Assembly: GCF_030347995.1 (NCBI RefSeq)
Contig: NZ_JAQIBC010000002.1
Span: forward strand, 124,001 to 188,000
Direction of reading: 5' to 3'
Source of the DNA: Sulfurovum xiamenensis
GTDB lineage: Bacteria; Campylobacterota; Campylobacteria; Campylobacterales; Sulfurovaceae
Length of the DNA: 64,000 nucleotides
Shown: piece after piece, positions 56,932 through 64,000 of the stretch
Numbering within the stretch: position 1 is the stretch's first letter
Layout: the number at the start of each line of letters is the position of its first letter
Translations under genes and position numbers: made by a program
The notes under the pieces: generated by a model
The model's input: only the letters and a program-made list of their open reading frames with translations
Told to the model about the DNA's origin: nothing
Database searches by the model: none

Positions 56932-58419
56932 TTACCCTCTGTTGCTGCCTTGACCGCCGTTACGGCTGTCACGTCTGCCACCGCTACGGCTACCGCTTGA
57001 ACGTCCGTTACGGCCATGTCTACTTCGGCCACCACTTCTGTTACCACGAGAACCACCACGGTTACGGCCACCACCGCCTCCGCCTCTGTTCTGCAGTGCT
57101 TTTTCGATAAGAAGTTCAACTTCTTCAAGACCAAGACCAATGTGGTCTTTACCTTTTACAAAAGTTTCTTCCTGAACTAAAGAAGCAAGAAGATGTGCGA
57201 TCGTGACGATATCTAGATCATGCTGTAATGTTTTAACAAGATTGATCGCACTTTCAGTCACTTTAGTTTCAGAGATCTTAGCGATAAGCGCATCTGCACG
57301 GTTGTTTTGTACTTCCATACGTGTAGGGATCACTTGTGTAGTCATCTTCGTACCTACATCTTTTTCTATACGCTTAATGGTTCTAAGCTCATTAGGGCTT
57401 ACTAAAGTGATCGCTTCACCTGTTTTACCACCACGCCCTGTACGACCGATACGGTGAACATAAGATTCAGAGTCAAAAGGGATGTGGTAGTTAAATACAT
57501 GTGTGACATCATTGACATCAAGACCACGTGCAGCGACATCTGTTGCAACAAAAATATCGATACCACCTTGTTTGAAAGCACGGATCGTTACTTCTCTTTG
57601 CTTTTGTTCCATATCTCCGTGAAGACCAGAAACTTTAAATCCTTGTGCTGTCAAGTGTGCAACCAGTCTATCAACCTCTTTTTTCATACGACAGAAGATA
57701 ATACATTTGTTTGGATTCTTATAGTCGATAAGTCTAACAAGCGCATCATCTCTCTCTTTCTCCTGTACAACATAGTAAAGTTGCGTGATAGAAGTGTTTG
57801 TACTCTCTGACTTCGTAATAGAAACGGTTTTAGGGTTTTTAAGGATCTGCTCTGCAAGTTTTCTGATACTGTTTGGCATTGTTGCTGAGAACATAAGTGT
57901 TTGACGTTCTTGAGGAAGGAAAGTAAAGATATTCTTGATCTCATCCAAGAATCCCATATCAAGCATTTCATCAGCTTCATCAAGCACAACGAACTGAGGA
58001 TTCATTTTGATCTTTCCGCTCTCAAGCAGATCTTGAAGTCTACCCGGAGTCGCCACAACGATAGAAGCTTGTTTTATACGGTCTATCTGTTTACCATACG
58101 CTGTACCACCATAGACAGTAGCTGTTTTAAGTCCGCTCATTTGACCGAAACGGTAGAGTTCATCACTCACCTGCATTGCAAGCTCACGAGTAGGAACGAT
58201 CACAAGTCCCTCAACAGAACCGTCACCTTTCATCATGCTCATGATAGGAAGACCAAATGCAGCAGTCTTACCTGTACCTGTCTGTGCCTGCGCGATCATA
58301 TCATGACCTTCTAATACTAAAGGAATCGCATCTTTCTGAACCGGGCTCGGTTCAGTAAATCCAGCTTCTGCTATAGCAGTCTGAATAGTCTCTTTTAAAT
58401 TAAAATCTGTAAATTTCAT
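56932..58419 (-). CDS. DEAD-box ATP-dependent RNA helicase
   Basis: 495 residues. Q motif and motif I AQTGTGKTAAFG, motif Ia PTRELAMQ, motif II VLDEADEML, motif III SATMP, motif VI HRIGRTGRGG. The tail after about 450 is a run of RG/RGG-type repeats (Arg, Gly, Ser), an RNA-binding low-complexity region. It remodels structured RNA, probably in ribosome assembly or cold growth. It has a long, structured leader. Confidence 0.94.
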   Translation of the reverse strand: MKFTDFNLKETIQTAIAEAGFTEPSPVQKDAIPLVLEGHDMIAQAQTGTGKTAAFGLPIMSMMKGDGSVEGLVIVPTRELAMQVSDELYRFGQMSGLKTATVYGGTAYGKQIDRIKQASIVVATPGRLQDLLESGKIKMNPQFVVLDEADEMLDMGFLDEIKNIFTFLPQERQTLMFSATMPNSIRKLAEQILKNPKTVSITKSESTNTSITQLYYVVQEKERDDALVRLIDYKNPNKCIIFCRMKKEVDRLVAHLTAQGFKVSGLHGDMEQKQREVTIRAFKQGGIDIFVATDVAARGLDVNDVTHVFNYHIPFDSESYVHRIGRTGRGGKTGEAITLVSPNELRTIKRIEKDVGTKMTTQVIPTRMEVQNNRADALIAKISETKVTESAINLVKTLQHDLDIVTIAHLLASLVQEETFVKGKDHIGLGLEEVELLIEKALQNRGGGGGGRNRGGSRGNRSGGRSRHGRNGRSSGSRSGGRRDSRNGGQGSNRG

Positions 58420-58680
58420 GTAGTGTTTTCTTTATATTGATATTGTGTGGGGTGGTAAAGTCTTGGCGATAGAACGGTTCTAAAGTTACAAGCATGTTAT
58501 CTGGCACTCAATGCCGATACCCCTGCTGCTAAAGCAACTGGGTGCACCCTGTTTTATGCAACTTGATACCAAACTATCACACGCCAATGCGTTGTAAAAA
58601 GGAGATACATGTTATGTATCTAAATAAGGAGTTTGATACTCTCTTGCAGTAAAAGTTCGGAATTATAGCATAATAAACAA
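58420..58680 (-). ncRNA. Candidate structured leader of the DEAD-box helicase gene
   Basis: The region between the helicase start and smsB (58420-58811) has no credible gene. On the minus strand it contains, in order, the palindrome AGATACAT-N3-ATGTATCT (58603-58621), GGGTGCACCC, GTTGC-N4-GCAGC and GGCA-N5-TGCC. It is GC-richer than the intergenic background. No known riboswitch class is recognised. Long leaders are usual for cold-shock helicases. 58680-58811 shows only a CTCT-N2-AGAG type hairpin near 58772. Confidence 0.4.
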
Positions 58681-58811
58681 GATAATGCTAGTGATATTTT
58701 AAATTCTTATAGTTTTTTAAACAATTTGTTATAATTTTACTACACTAAAATGCTAAAAACTGTATGTATCACTCTCGCAAGAGCAGGGCCTGGAGTACAT
58801 CCAAACCCTCT

Positions 58812-59909
58812 TTACATCGTTTCAAAGTCTTTTGTCTCTTTGACAATATCATTGATCTGTCGTTGTAAGTATTCAGGAAGAGACGGGATTTTTAGATCCA
58901 AAAAGCCTTCGATTATCAAAGATTTTGCCTTCTCCTCTTCGATACCCGATGCCATCAGGTAGGCAAGTTCATCTTTGGAGATCATGCCCACACTTGCTTC
59001 ATGAGAGAGTTCAAGGTGCGGGTCCTCTCCAAGTAGTTCTGGGATCGCGTGAATGTAGCCTTTTTCACTCAGAAGCAACCCGTTGCAGGCCATTGAACCC
59101 CTGCCATTGGGGTGTTTACCGATGATCTCTCCTCTGGTTATTACTTCACCACCATTAGAAACCACACGGCTGATAATCTCGGATGATGCTCCATCACCAT
59201 TTAAGATAACCGTCGATCCGACATCAAACTGAGAATTTTCAGGTGCATATATGACAGTATAAAATTCCCCGAGTCCAGATTCTTCTATCACTGCAAGTGG
59301 ATTCATCTGCAGTTTTTTTACACTAGTCATCGCGACATAGTTTGAAATAAATTTTGCATCTTTACCAACATGTGCAGCACTTCTAGGGTAAACTTCCACC
59401 TCTTTCCCCCAACTATGGATCATAGTACTGGTGAGTGTGGCACCATCTTTGACAAAGTACTCTGTGACACCGAGATGGCGTCCGGATGTGACATGTGCAT
59501 TGGCTGTACATCCATTGATAAGGTGAAGCTCAGAATCCTCTTCAGTAATCACAATATTATGCGTGCACTGGGTGAATTTATCGGTATTGATCATGTAGCA
59601 GGTATAGACTGGAAGAGTAATTTTGACTCCTGCCTTGACACGGATGAAATAGCCCAGCAACACATCACTGGAGGCTACCTGCTTGACATAATCGTCTTTG
59701 TCTTTATCTACAAGCGTAAAGAAAAGTTCTTTGAGCCATTCATATTTTTGCAATGCTGTATTGATGGGGAGGATCTCAAGTCCTTCAGCCGCGGAGTGTG
59801 TGTCTAGAATATCCCAATCTTTGGCAAAAAAATTTGCCGATCGTTCCTCTTTTTCATCATATGCGACCTTTTTTAGAGTTGTTTTCGTAGCTTCATCCAG
59901 TTGCTTCAT
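58812..59909 (-). CDS. smsB: SmsB: SufB/SufD-like scaffold of the minimal SUF (SMS) system
   Basis: 365 residues, shorter than SufB, with the SufBD beta-helix core (HLINGCTANAHVTSGRHLG; GVTEYFVKDGATLTSTMIHSWG). It has both key residues that SUF splits between two proteins: a Cys in GSMACNGLLL (C275), at the SufB catalytic Cys position, and a His in ELSHEASVG (H303), at the SufD His position. It would dimerise with itself on SmsC to build Fe-S clusters. Start overlaps smsC stop (ATGA). Confidence 0.75.
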   Translation of the reverse strand: MKQLDEATKTTLKKVAYDEKEERSANFFAKDWDILDTHSAAEGLEILPINTALQKYEWLKELFFTLVDKDKDDYVKQVASSDVLLGYFIRVKAGVKITLPVYTCYMINTDKFTQCTHNIVITEEDSELHLINGCTANAHVTSGRHLGVTEYFVKDGATLTSTMIHSWGKEVEVYPRSAAHVGKDAKFISNYVAMTSVKKLQMNPLAVIEESGLGEFYTVIYAPENSQFDVGSTVILNGDGASSEIISRVVSNGGEVITRGEIIGKHPNGRGSMACNGLLLSEKGYIHAIPELLGEDPHLELSHEASVGMISKDELAYLMASGIEEEKAKSLIIEGFLDLKIPSLPEYLQRQINDIVKETKDFETM

Positions 59910-60658
59910 ATGTGATCCTTTGGTTTCTTATAACACTCTGCACACCCTGTAAAACCCAACCTCTTAATATCTTCCATAAGTGATTTAGGATTACCCGTGC
60001 AAACGATCTTACCATCCATGAAAACGTGTCCAATATCAGCGTCGATATAGTTAAGAATATGGCCCGTATGTGTGATAATTATAGCAGAACGTACACGCAG
60101 TTTCATCGGCATTTCTTTTTGAAGAATCTTATTGATCGCTTTTGAGATTACGGCAATATTTTCAATATCAACACCTGATTCGGGTTCATCTATTAAAAGC
60201 AGGTCAGGACTTTGTGCATAAAGTTTCAGTACTTCAGCCCTTTTGAGTTCTCCGCCAGAAAAACCGACATTGAGCTCTCTTTCTAGAAAGTTTTCCATAC
60301 TGAGCGCTCGAATCTCATCATCAAGGTCATCGGAACGGTTGATCGCATGAAGAAAGTTTCGGAGAGTCACCCCTTTGATCTTTGGCGGATGCTGAAAAGA
60401 CATACCTATACCCAGATTGGCGATCTCATCTGTTGTCATATCTTGTATATTTTTGGATTTTACTCGGATCTCTCCACTATCAATGCTATAGCCGGGAAGT
60501 TTCAAAATCGTATTGAGGAGGGTGGATTTTCCAGAACCGTTGGGACCGAAAATAACATGCACTTCACCTTTGCCCACACTAAGGTTCATCTCTTTGATGA
60601 TCTGTTTGTTCTCTACGGAGACATAGAGATCTGAAATTTCTAATAGGGGTCCATCCAT
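59906..60658 (-). CDS. smsC: SmsC: SufC-like ABC ATPase of the SMS system
   Basis: 250 residues from MDGPLLEISDLYVS, with AAAGGG before the ATG. Walker A GPNGSGKST (38-46), signature FSGGELKRAEV, Walker B LLLIDEPESGVD. Against the SufC in the same window (LDEIDSGLD) it is a distinct lineage. A C-terminal CAEC (C239, C242) is not found in that SufC. It drives the SmsB scaffold. Confidence 0.78.
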   Translation of the reverse strand: MDGPLLEISDLYVSVENKQIIKEMNLSVGKGEVHVIFGPNGSGKSTLLNTILKLPGYSIDSGEIRVKSKNIQDMTTDEIANLGIGMSFQHPPKIKGVTLRNFLHAINRSDDLDDEIRALSMENFLERELNVGFSGGELKRAEVLKLYAQSPDLLLIDEPESGVDIENIAVISKAINKILQKEMPMKLRVRSAIIITHTGHILNYIDADIGHVFMDGKIVCTGNPKSLMEDIKRLGFTGCAECYKKPKDHI

Positions 60659-60683
60659 TTTAAACCCTTTCTTTCTCAGAGAC

Positions 60684-60810
60684 TGTTTAATACACAAATC
60701 CAGTGTATATCACTAATATAAATTATATCATAAATATTTCTATGAGTCTGTATCTAGATGTGAAAGGCGAAAGGGAAATACCGTGTATTAAAAAAGGTGT
60801 TTAATACACG
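60684..60810. promoter_or_regulatory. Palindromes in the sufT-smsC gap
   Basis: CGTGTATTAAA-N7-TTTAATACACG (60782-60810) is a perfect 11-bp inverted repeat, 40 bp after the sufT stop. GTTTAATACAC recurs at 60684-60694 just before smsC, where ATACAC-N7-GTGTAT forms a second inverted repeat. A TATAAT-like -10 for smsC lies between the two. They look like operator sites; the first could also end the sufT transcript. Confidence 0.5.
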
Positions 60811-60850
60811 TTGGCAAGCAATGTTTTGACGGAGAGCGTCAGTATGGTTT

Positions 60851-61246
60851 TTAGAGTAATCCCATAGCTAATTTTGCTTCATCGGTCATGCTGTCTTGAC
60901 TCCATGGCGGATCAAAAACTATCTCTACATCTACGTCTTCAAGACCCTCTTGACGTGTAGCGATACTTTTGACCAGATCGATGATGACCTGTGAAAATGA
61001 ACAGGTTGCTGAAGTCAGTGTCATCGTGATCTTGGCTTTTTTCATCATAGAGACTTCATCCGTCCATGTGTCTATATTATAGACGAGTCCCAGGTCATAA
61101 ATATTCACCGGAAGTTCAGGGTCATAGATCTCTTTAAGATGTGCGATGATCTTTTCTGTCATCTCTTCATCTGTTGGCTGAGACTCGATAAATTTTTGTC
61201 TCTCTTCAGCCATTTTGTCATTGATGTTTTTCTCTTCACTACTCAT
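60851..61246 (-). CDS. sufT: SufT-like DUF59 (MIP18) Fe-S maturation protein
   Basis: 131 residues from MSSEEKNINDK, which starts 4 bp after sufE; an upstream in-frame start would overlap sufE. DUF59 text: IYDPELPVNIYDLGLVYNI and LTSATCSFSQVIIDLVKSI, with the conserved Cys. It helps pass Fe-S clusters to target proteins. Last gene of the suf operon. Confidence 0.85.
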   Translation of the reverse strand: MSSEEKNINDKMAEERQKFIESQPTDEEMTEKIIAHLKEIYDPELPVNIYDLGLVYNIDTWTDEVSMMKKAKITMTLTSATCSFSQVIIDLVKSIATRQEGLEDVDVEIVFDPPWSQDSMTDEAKLAMGLL

Positions 61247-61250
61247 GATG

Positions 61251-61670
61251 TTATCCTTGTTCTTTACATTTTTGTGCGTAGCCATAGACCATATTTAAAA
61301 ATGCTTCCAAACTTTGCTGACGTACAGGGGAGAGGAGTTCTACCACACCCATATCATGAAGTTTAGCAGGATCAAAACTGAGTATCTCATCAGCTGGACG
61401 GTTAGAGAATATGTCTAAAAGAAGAGTCAGCATACCTTTGGCCATCTCAGAAGTACCTTCACCGCGAAGTTTGAGTATACCATTTTCACATTCGCCTACA
61501 AGCCATGCGTCAGAGGCACATCCCTTGACATAAGTATCATCATTCTTCAATTCGTCAGGAAGTGTTGTATGGCGTTTTCCCAAATCAAAAATGTACTCTA
61601 ACTTTTCATTATCTGTAGGAAAAAGTTCAAAATCTTCTTTATACCTTGCTACTGTCTCTTCCATATTCAT
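61251..61670 (-). CDS. sufE: Cysteine desulfuration protein SufE
   Basis: 139 residues of SufE length, with the sulfur-accepting Cys C51 in VKGCASDAWL and the RPADEILSFDPAKL segment. It takes persulfide from SufS and hands it to SufB. SufS is not in the window. One-base overlap with the sufD stop. Confidence 0.92.
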   Translation of the reverse strand: MNMEETVARYKEDFELFPTDNEKLEYIFDLGKRHTTLPDELKNDDTYVKGCASDAWLVGECENGILKLRGEGTSEMAKGMLTLLLDIFSNRPADEILSFDPAKLHDMGVVELLSPVRQQSLEAFLNMVYGYAQKCKEQG

Positions 61671-62860
61671 TAGTTATCCTTTTTGTGTGCTAAGTAAAAG
61701 ACCTCTTCAAAAGCTTTTTTAATACGCTCTTGATGTCTACTGTCCTTAACCGTCTCGATCAGTGTATTTGCAAAAGCGATCACAAGTATTTTTCTGGCTT
61801 CAACACGACTAATACCACGGCTTTGTAGGTAGAAAAGCTGTTTTTCGCTGAGTTGACCAGTCGTTGCACCATGACTTGCTTCCAGTTCATCAATATAGAT
61901 CTCAAGTTGCGGTTTTGCAGCCATATATGCTTTATCGTGAAGTAGTATCGCTTTAGAATTCTGCTCAGCTTTGGTATATTTACCACTCTTTTCTACACGA
62001 ATAAGTGCATCAAAGATACCTCTGGATTCACCGTCCAAGATATTTTTAGCTTCCTGTTTAGAGGTCGAATGTTCACCACGATGTACGATCTGAGAGACAG
62101 TACCTCTTTTTGCTTCACTGTTGAGATAGAGAAGGTGACCTGCATCAACATGGGCACGCTCATCTAATTCTACTTTGAGTAGCTGAAGGGCATTGTCTCC
62201 ACCTAGATCAAAGCTTTTAAATACGGCATGTGCATTTCTAGCAACATTGATCTTATGTGAAGCAACCATGCTATAACCGCTGTTTTGCATACGCTGCATT
62301 TTAACCACACGTAAGGAAGAGTCTTGTGAAATATGCATATCATACCCATAAAGTACAAGCGAATTCTCAATACCTTCTTCTACAAAGTTCTCATATACCG
62401 TTGCATGACGGTTCGCCTGTGTGTAGAGTACGATACGATAGTTGATCAAAGCATTGCTTTGGGTAAACTTATGCTCTATCTCTACCTCTGTATCTCCATC
62501 CAGCTCTATTTTGATCGCTTGTGGAGAGAGTAGGTGTCCAAGGTAATAGAGCGGATCAAAATGATCCATATCGATCTGGCCACATGCCTCATTGTAGACA
62601 CGTAATCCTTGTGGAGCAGCTACCACCACACCATCAACGATCTCTATCTTATCAGAGACTCTAAGCGTTTTTGGAACATAGGTAAGTGTTTTGTACTCTT
62701 TTTCCAGGAGTTTTTCTACATCAAAGTAGCGATACTCTTCTGACTTTTTACTCGGAAGACCCAGTGATACAAAACGCTCTACCAAGATATCTCTATCTTT
62801 TATATCCAACAAGCCATTGACTTCTTGCAGGTTTTTGTTTTTAAGCGTTGAAAGGTTCAT
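61670..62860 (-). CDS. sufD: Fe-S cluster assembly scaffold subunit SufD
   Basis: 396 residues with the SufBD domain. The SufD His is present (H330, ASHGATTGQ), and at the SufB-Cys position it has Ser/Lys (NSKAILL), as expected for SufD. Forms the SufBC2D complex. Start overlaps the sufC stop by one base. Confidence 0.93.
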   Translation of the reverse strand: MNLSTLKNKNLQEVNGLLDIKDRDILVERFVSLGLPSKKSEEYRYFDVEKLLEKEYKTLTYVPKTLRVSDKIEIVDGVVVAAPQGLRVYNEACGQIDMDHFDPLYYLGHLLSPQAIKIELDGDTEVEIEHKFTQSNALINYRIVLYTQANRHATVYENFVEEGIENSLVLYGYDMHISQDSSLRVVKMQRMQNSGYSMVASHKINVARNAHAVFKSFDLGGDNALQLLKVELDERAHVDAGHLLYLNSEAKRGTVSQIVHRGEHSTSKQEAKNILDGESRGIFDALIRVEKSGKYTKAEQNSKAILLHDKAYMAAKPQLEIYIDELEASHGATTGQLSEKQLFYLQSRGISRVEARKILVIAFANTLIETVKDSRHQERIKKAFEEVFYLAHKKDN

Positions 62861-63609
62861 TATTCTTCCTCTATCGCGTCATATCCAGTATCTTCAAGCT
62901 GTGCTACAAGCTCCGGACCTGCTGTTTTGATCACTTTCCCATCTTTCAGTACATGGATATAATCCGGTTGGATATAGTCAAGAATACGGCTATAGTGTGT
63001 AATAACCAGGAATGAACGTTTACCGTCCTTCATCTTGTTGATCCCTTCAGATACAGCTCTTAGTGCATCAATGTCCAGTCCGGAGTCGATCTCATCAAGA
63101 ATAATGACATCCGGCTCAAGAATAAGCATTTGAAGAATTTCATTACGCTTCTTTTCACCACCTGAGAAACCTTCGTTGAGTGAACGGCTGATCATATCTG
63201 ATTTCATACCAAGCATCTCTAAATGGTCTCTCATAAGACGTAGGAACTCAGCTGAGTTCAACTCTTCTTTACCTTCGTGTTTACGTTTCGCATTGAGTGC
63301 TGTTCTTAGGAAATAGGCATTATTCACACCAGGGATCTCTACTGGGTGTTGAAATGAAAGGAAAATTCCCTCTAAAGCTCTCTCTTCAGGCTCCATCTCA
63401 TTGATGTTCTTACCTTTGTAGATGATATTTCCACCAAGTAATTCAATGTCGTAGTGTCCTACAAGCGCTTTAGAAAGCGTAGACTTACCGGCACCGTTGG
63501 GTCCCATAATAGCATGGACCTTTCCTGGTTCCAATTCTAGGTTTAAACCTTTTAATATCTGCTTATCACCTATTTTCGCTTCTAAATTCTCAATTTTCAA
63601 AATACTCAT
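62860..63609 (-). CDS. sufC: Fe-S cluster assembly ATPase SufC
   Basis: 249 residues. Walker [10 protein letters not shown], signature [10 protein letters not shown], Walker [14 protein letters not shown]: all standard SufC. Drives the SufBCD scaffold. Four-base overlap with the sufB stop (ATGA). Confidence 0.96.
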   Translation of the reverse strand: MSILKIENLEAKIGDKQILKGLNLELEPGKVHAIMGPNGAGKSTLSKALVGHYDIELLGGNIIYKGKNINEMEPEERALEGIFLSFQHPVEIPGVNNAYFLRTALNAKRKHEGKEELNSAEFLRLMRDHLEMLGMKSDMISRSLNEGFSGGEKKRNEILQMLILEPDVIILDEIDSGLDIDALRAVSEGINKMKDGKRSFLVITHYSRILDYIQPDYIHVLKDGKVIKTAGPELVAQLEDTGYDAIEEE

Positions 63610-64000
63610 CCTACACTTCCTTCTAATGTTAATTCTAATAATGCTTTTGCTTCCACCGCATACTCCATAGGGAGTTGGCTAAAGACTTGTTTACAGAAAC
63701 CGTGAACGATCATACTCACGGCATCTTCTTCATTGATACCCCTTTGACGGAGGTAAAAAAGTTGTTCGTCACTGATCTTCGAGGTCGTTGCCTCGTGTTC
63801 TACCTGTCCTTGTGTATCTTTTGATTCAAGGTAAGGGAACGTATGTGCCCCACAGTTAGAACCTATGAGCAGTGAATCACACTCAGAGTAGTTTCTTGCA
63901 CCCGTGGCATTAGCACCTATCTTCACCAATCCTCTATAGGTATTTTGGCCTTTCATTGCCGAGATACCTTTAGAGATGATCGTTGAAGAGGTGTTTTTAC
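63606..64000 (-). CDS. sufB: Fe-S cluster scaffold subunit SufB (partial, C-terminal end)
   Basis: Only the last 130 or so codons are in the window; the gene runs off the right edge. Catalytic Cys in [22 protein letters not shown] and the Glu in QVEHEATTS are present. It opens the suf operon that continues leftward as sufC-sufD-sufE-sufT. Confidence 0.93.
   Translation of the reverse strand, partial: KNTSSTIISKGISAMKGQNTYRGLVKIGANATGARNYSECDSLLIGSNCGAHTFPYLESKDTQGQVEHEATTSKISDEQLFYLRQRGINEEDAVSMIVHGFCKQVFSQLPMEYAVEAKALLELTLEGSVG

Noticed and set aside
58501-58515. Sigma-54 promoter (TGGCAC motif)
   Set aside because: The GC element needed 5 bases downstream (TTGC) is not there, and the bases form a short hairpin instead.
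58812-59909. Second SufD
   Set aside because: It has a Cys at the SufB catalytic position (GSMACNG), is shorter, and is coupled to its own distinct ATPase, so it fits SmsB better.
1-64000. tRNA or rRNA genes
   Set aside because: I read the intergenic gaps for T-loop (GTTCGAATC-like) and acceptor stems and found none; all gaps but one are short.

Overview
The window is a stretch of chromosome from a Campylobacterota (epsilonproteobacterial) genome, most like the Sulfurovum/Sulfurimonas group. The evidence is the low-GC, gene-dense layout, the fabZ-lpxA-clpX-mreB-mreC block, a SorAB-type sulfite dehydrogenase like Campylobacter jejuni Cj0005c/Cj0004c, a diheme cytochrome c peroxidase, and an HspR-type (HAIR-like) site in front of clpB. 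The genus is inference. I found no tRNA, rRNA, CRISPR array, insertion sequence or prophage.

Layout. 0-6 kb (minus): ctpA-purC-purS and a MoxR / DUF58 / transglutaminase trio. 6-15 kb: clpB, mltG, small metabolic and RNA-modification genes, a repeat-bearing lipoprotein, and sorAB. 15-21 kb: upp, an FtsH-like protease with a crippled ATPase, a DUF2459 lipoprotein, a Kef-type antiporter, a PiT phosphate carrier and a tiny membrane protein. 21-32 kb (minus): HIT, YrdC-like, carB, mreC, mreB, clpX, lpxA, fabZ, queH, lpxB. 32-45 kb: NhaC antiporter, L,D-transpeptidase, TonB, hemL, hydrolase, AtpZ, then a wall-recycling region: lipoprotein amidase + sodium:solute symporter + mutarotase, and anmK-amgK-murU. 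45-51 kb: HAD phosphatase, YgiQ radical SAM, ftsH, cytochrome c peroxidase.

51-57 kb is the accessory part. It holds an orphan Spo11/topoisomerase VI-A-like protein, a cytochrome P460 gene and a decayed second copy of it, a GC-richer Tat-exported carboxymuconolactone-decarboxylase-fold protein, a duplicated gene fragment, and an exported FmdE-like protein whose promoter closely resembles that of the P460 gene. 57-64 kb has a DEAD-box RNA helicase behind a long structured leader, followed by two iron-sulfur assembly systems side by side: a full SUF operon (sufB-sufC-sufD-sufE-sufT) and a two-gene SmsC-SmsB (minimal SUF) pair.

The points most worth a second look are the SUF + SMS tandem with its shared palindromes, the orphan Spo11-like gene, the FtsH paralogue that keeps its protease site but has lost pore loop, arginine fingers and sensor 1, the decaying P460 duplication, and the regulatory sites at clpB and the peroxidase gene.
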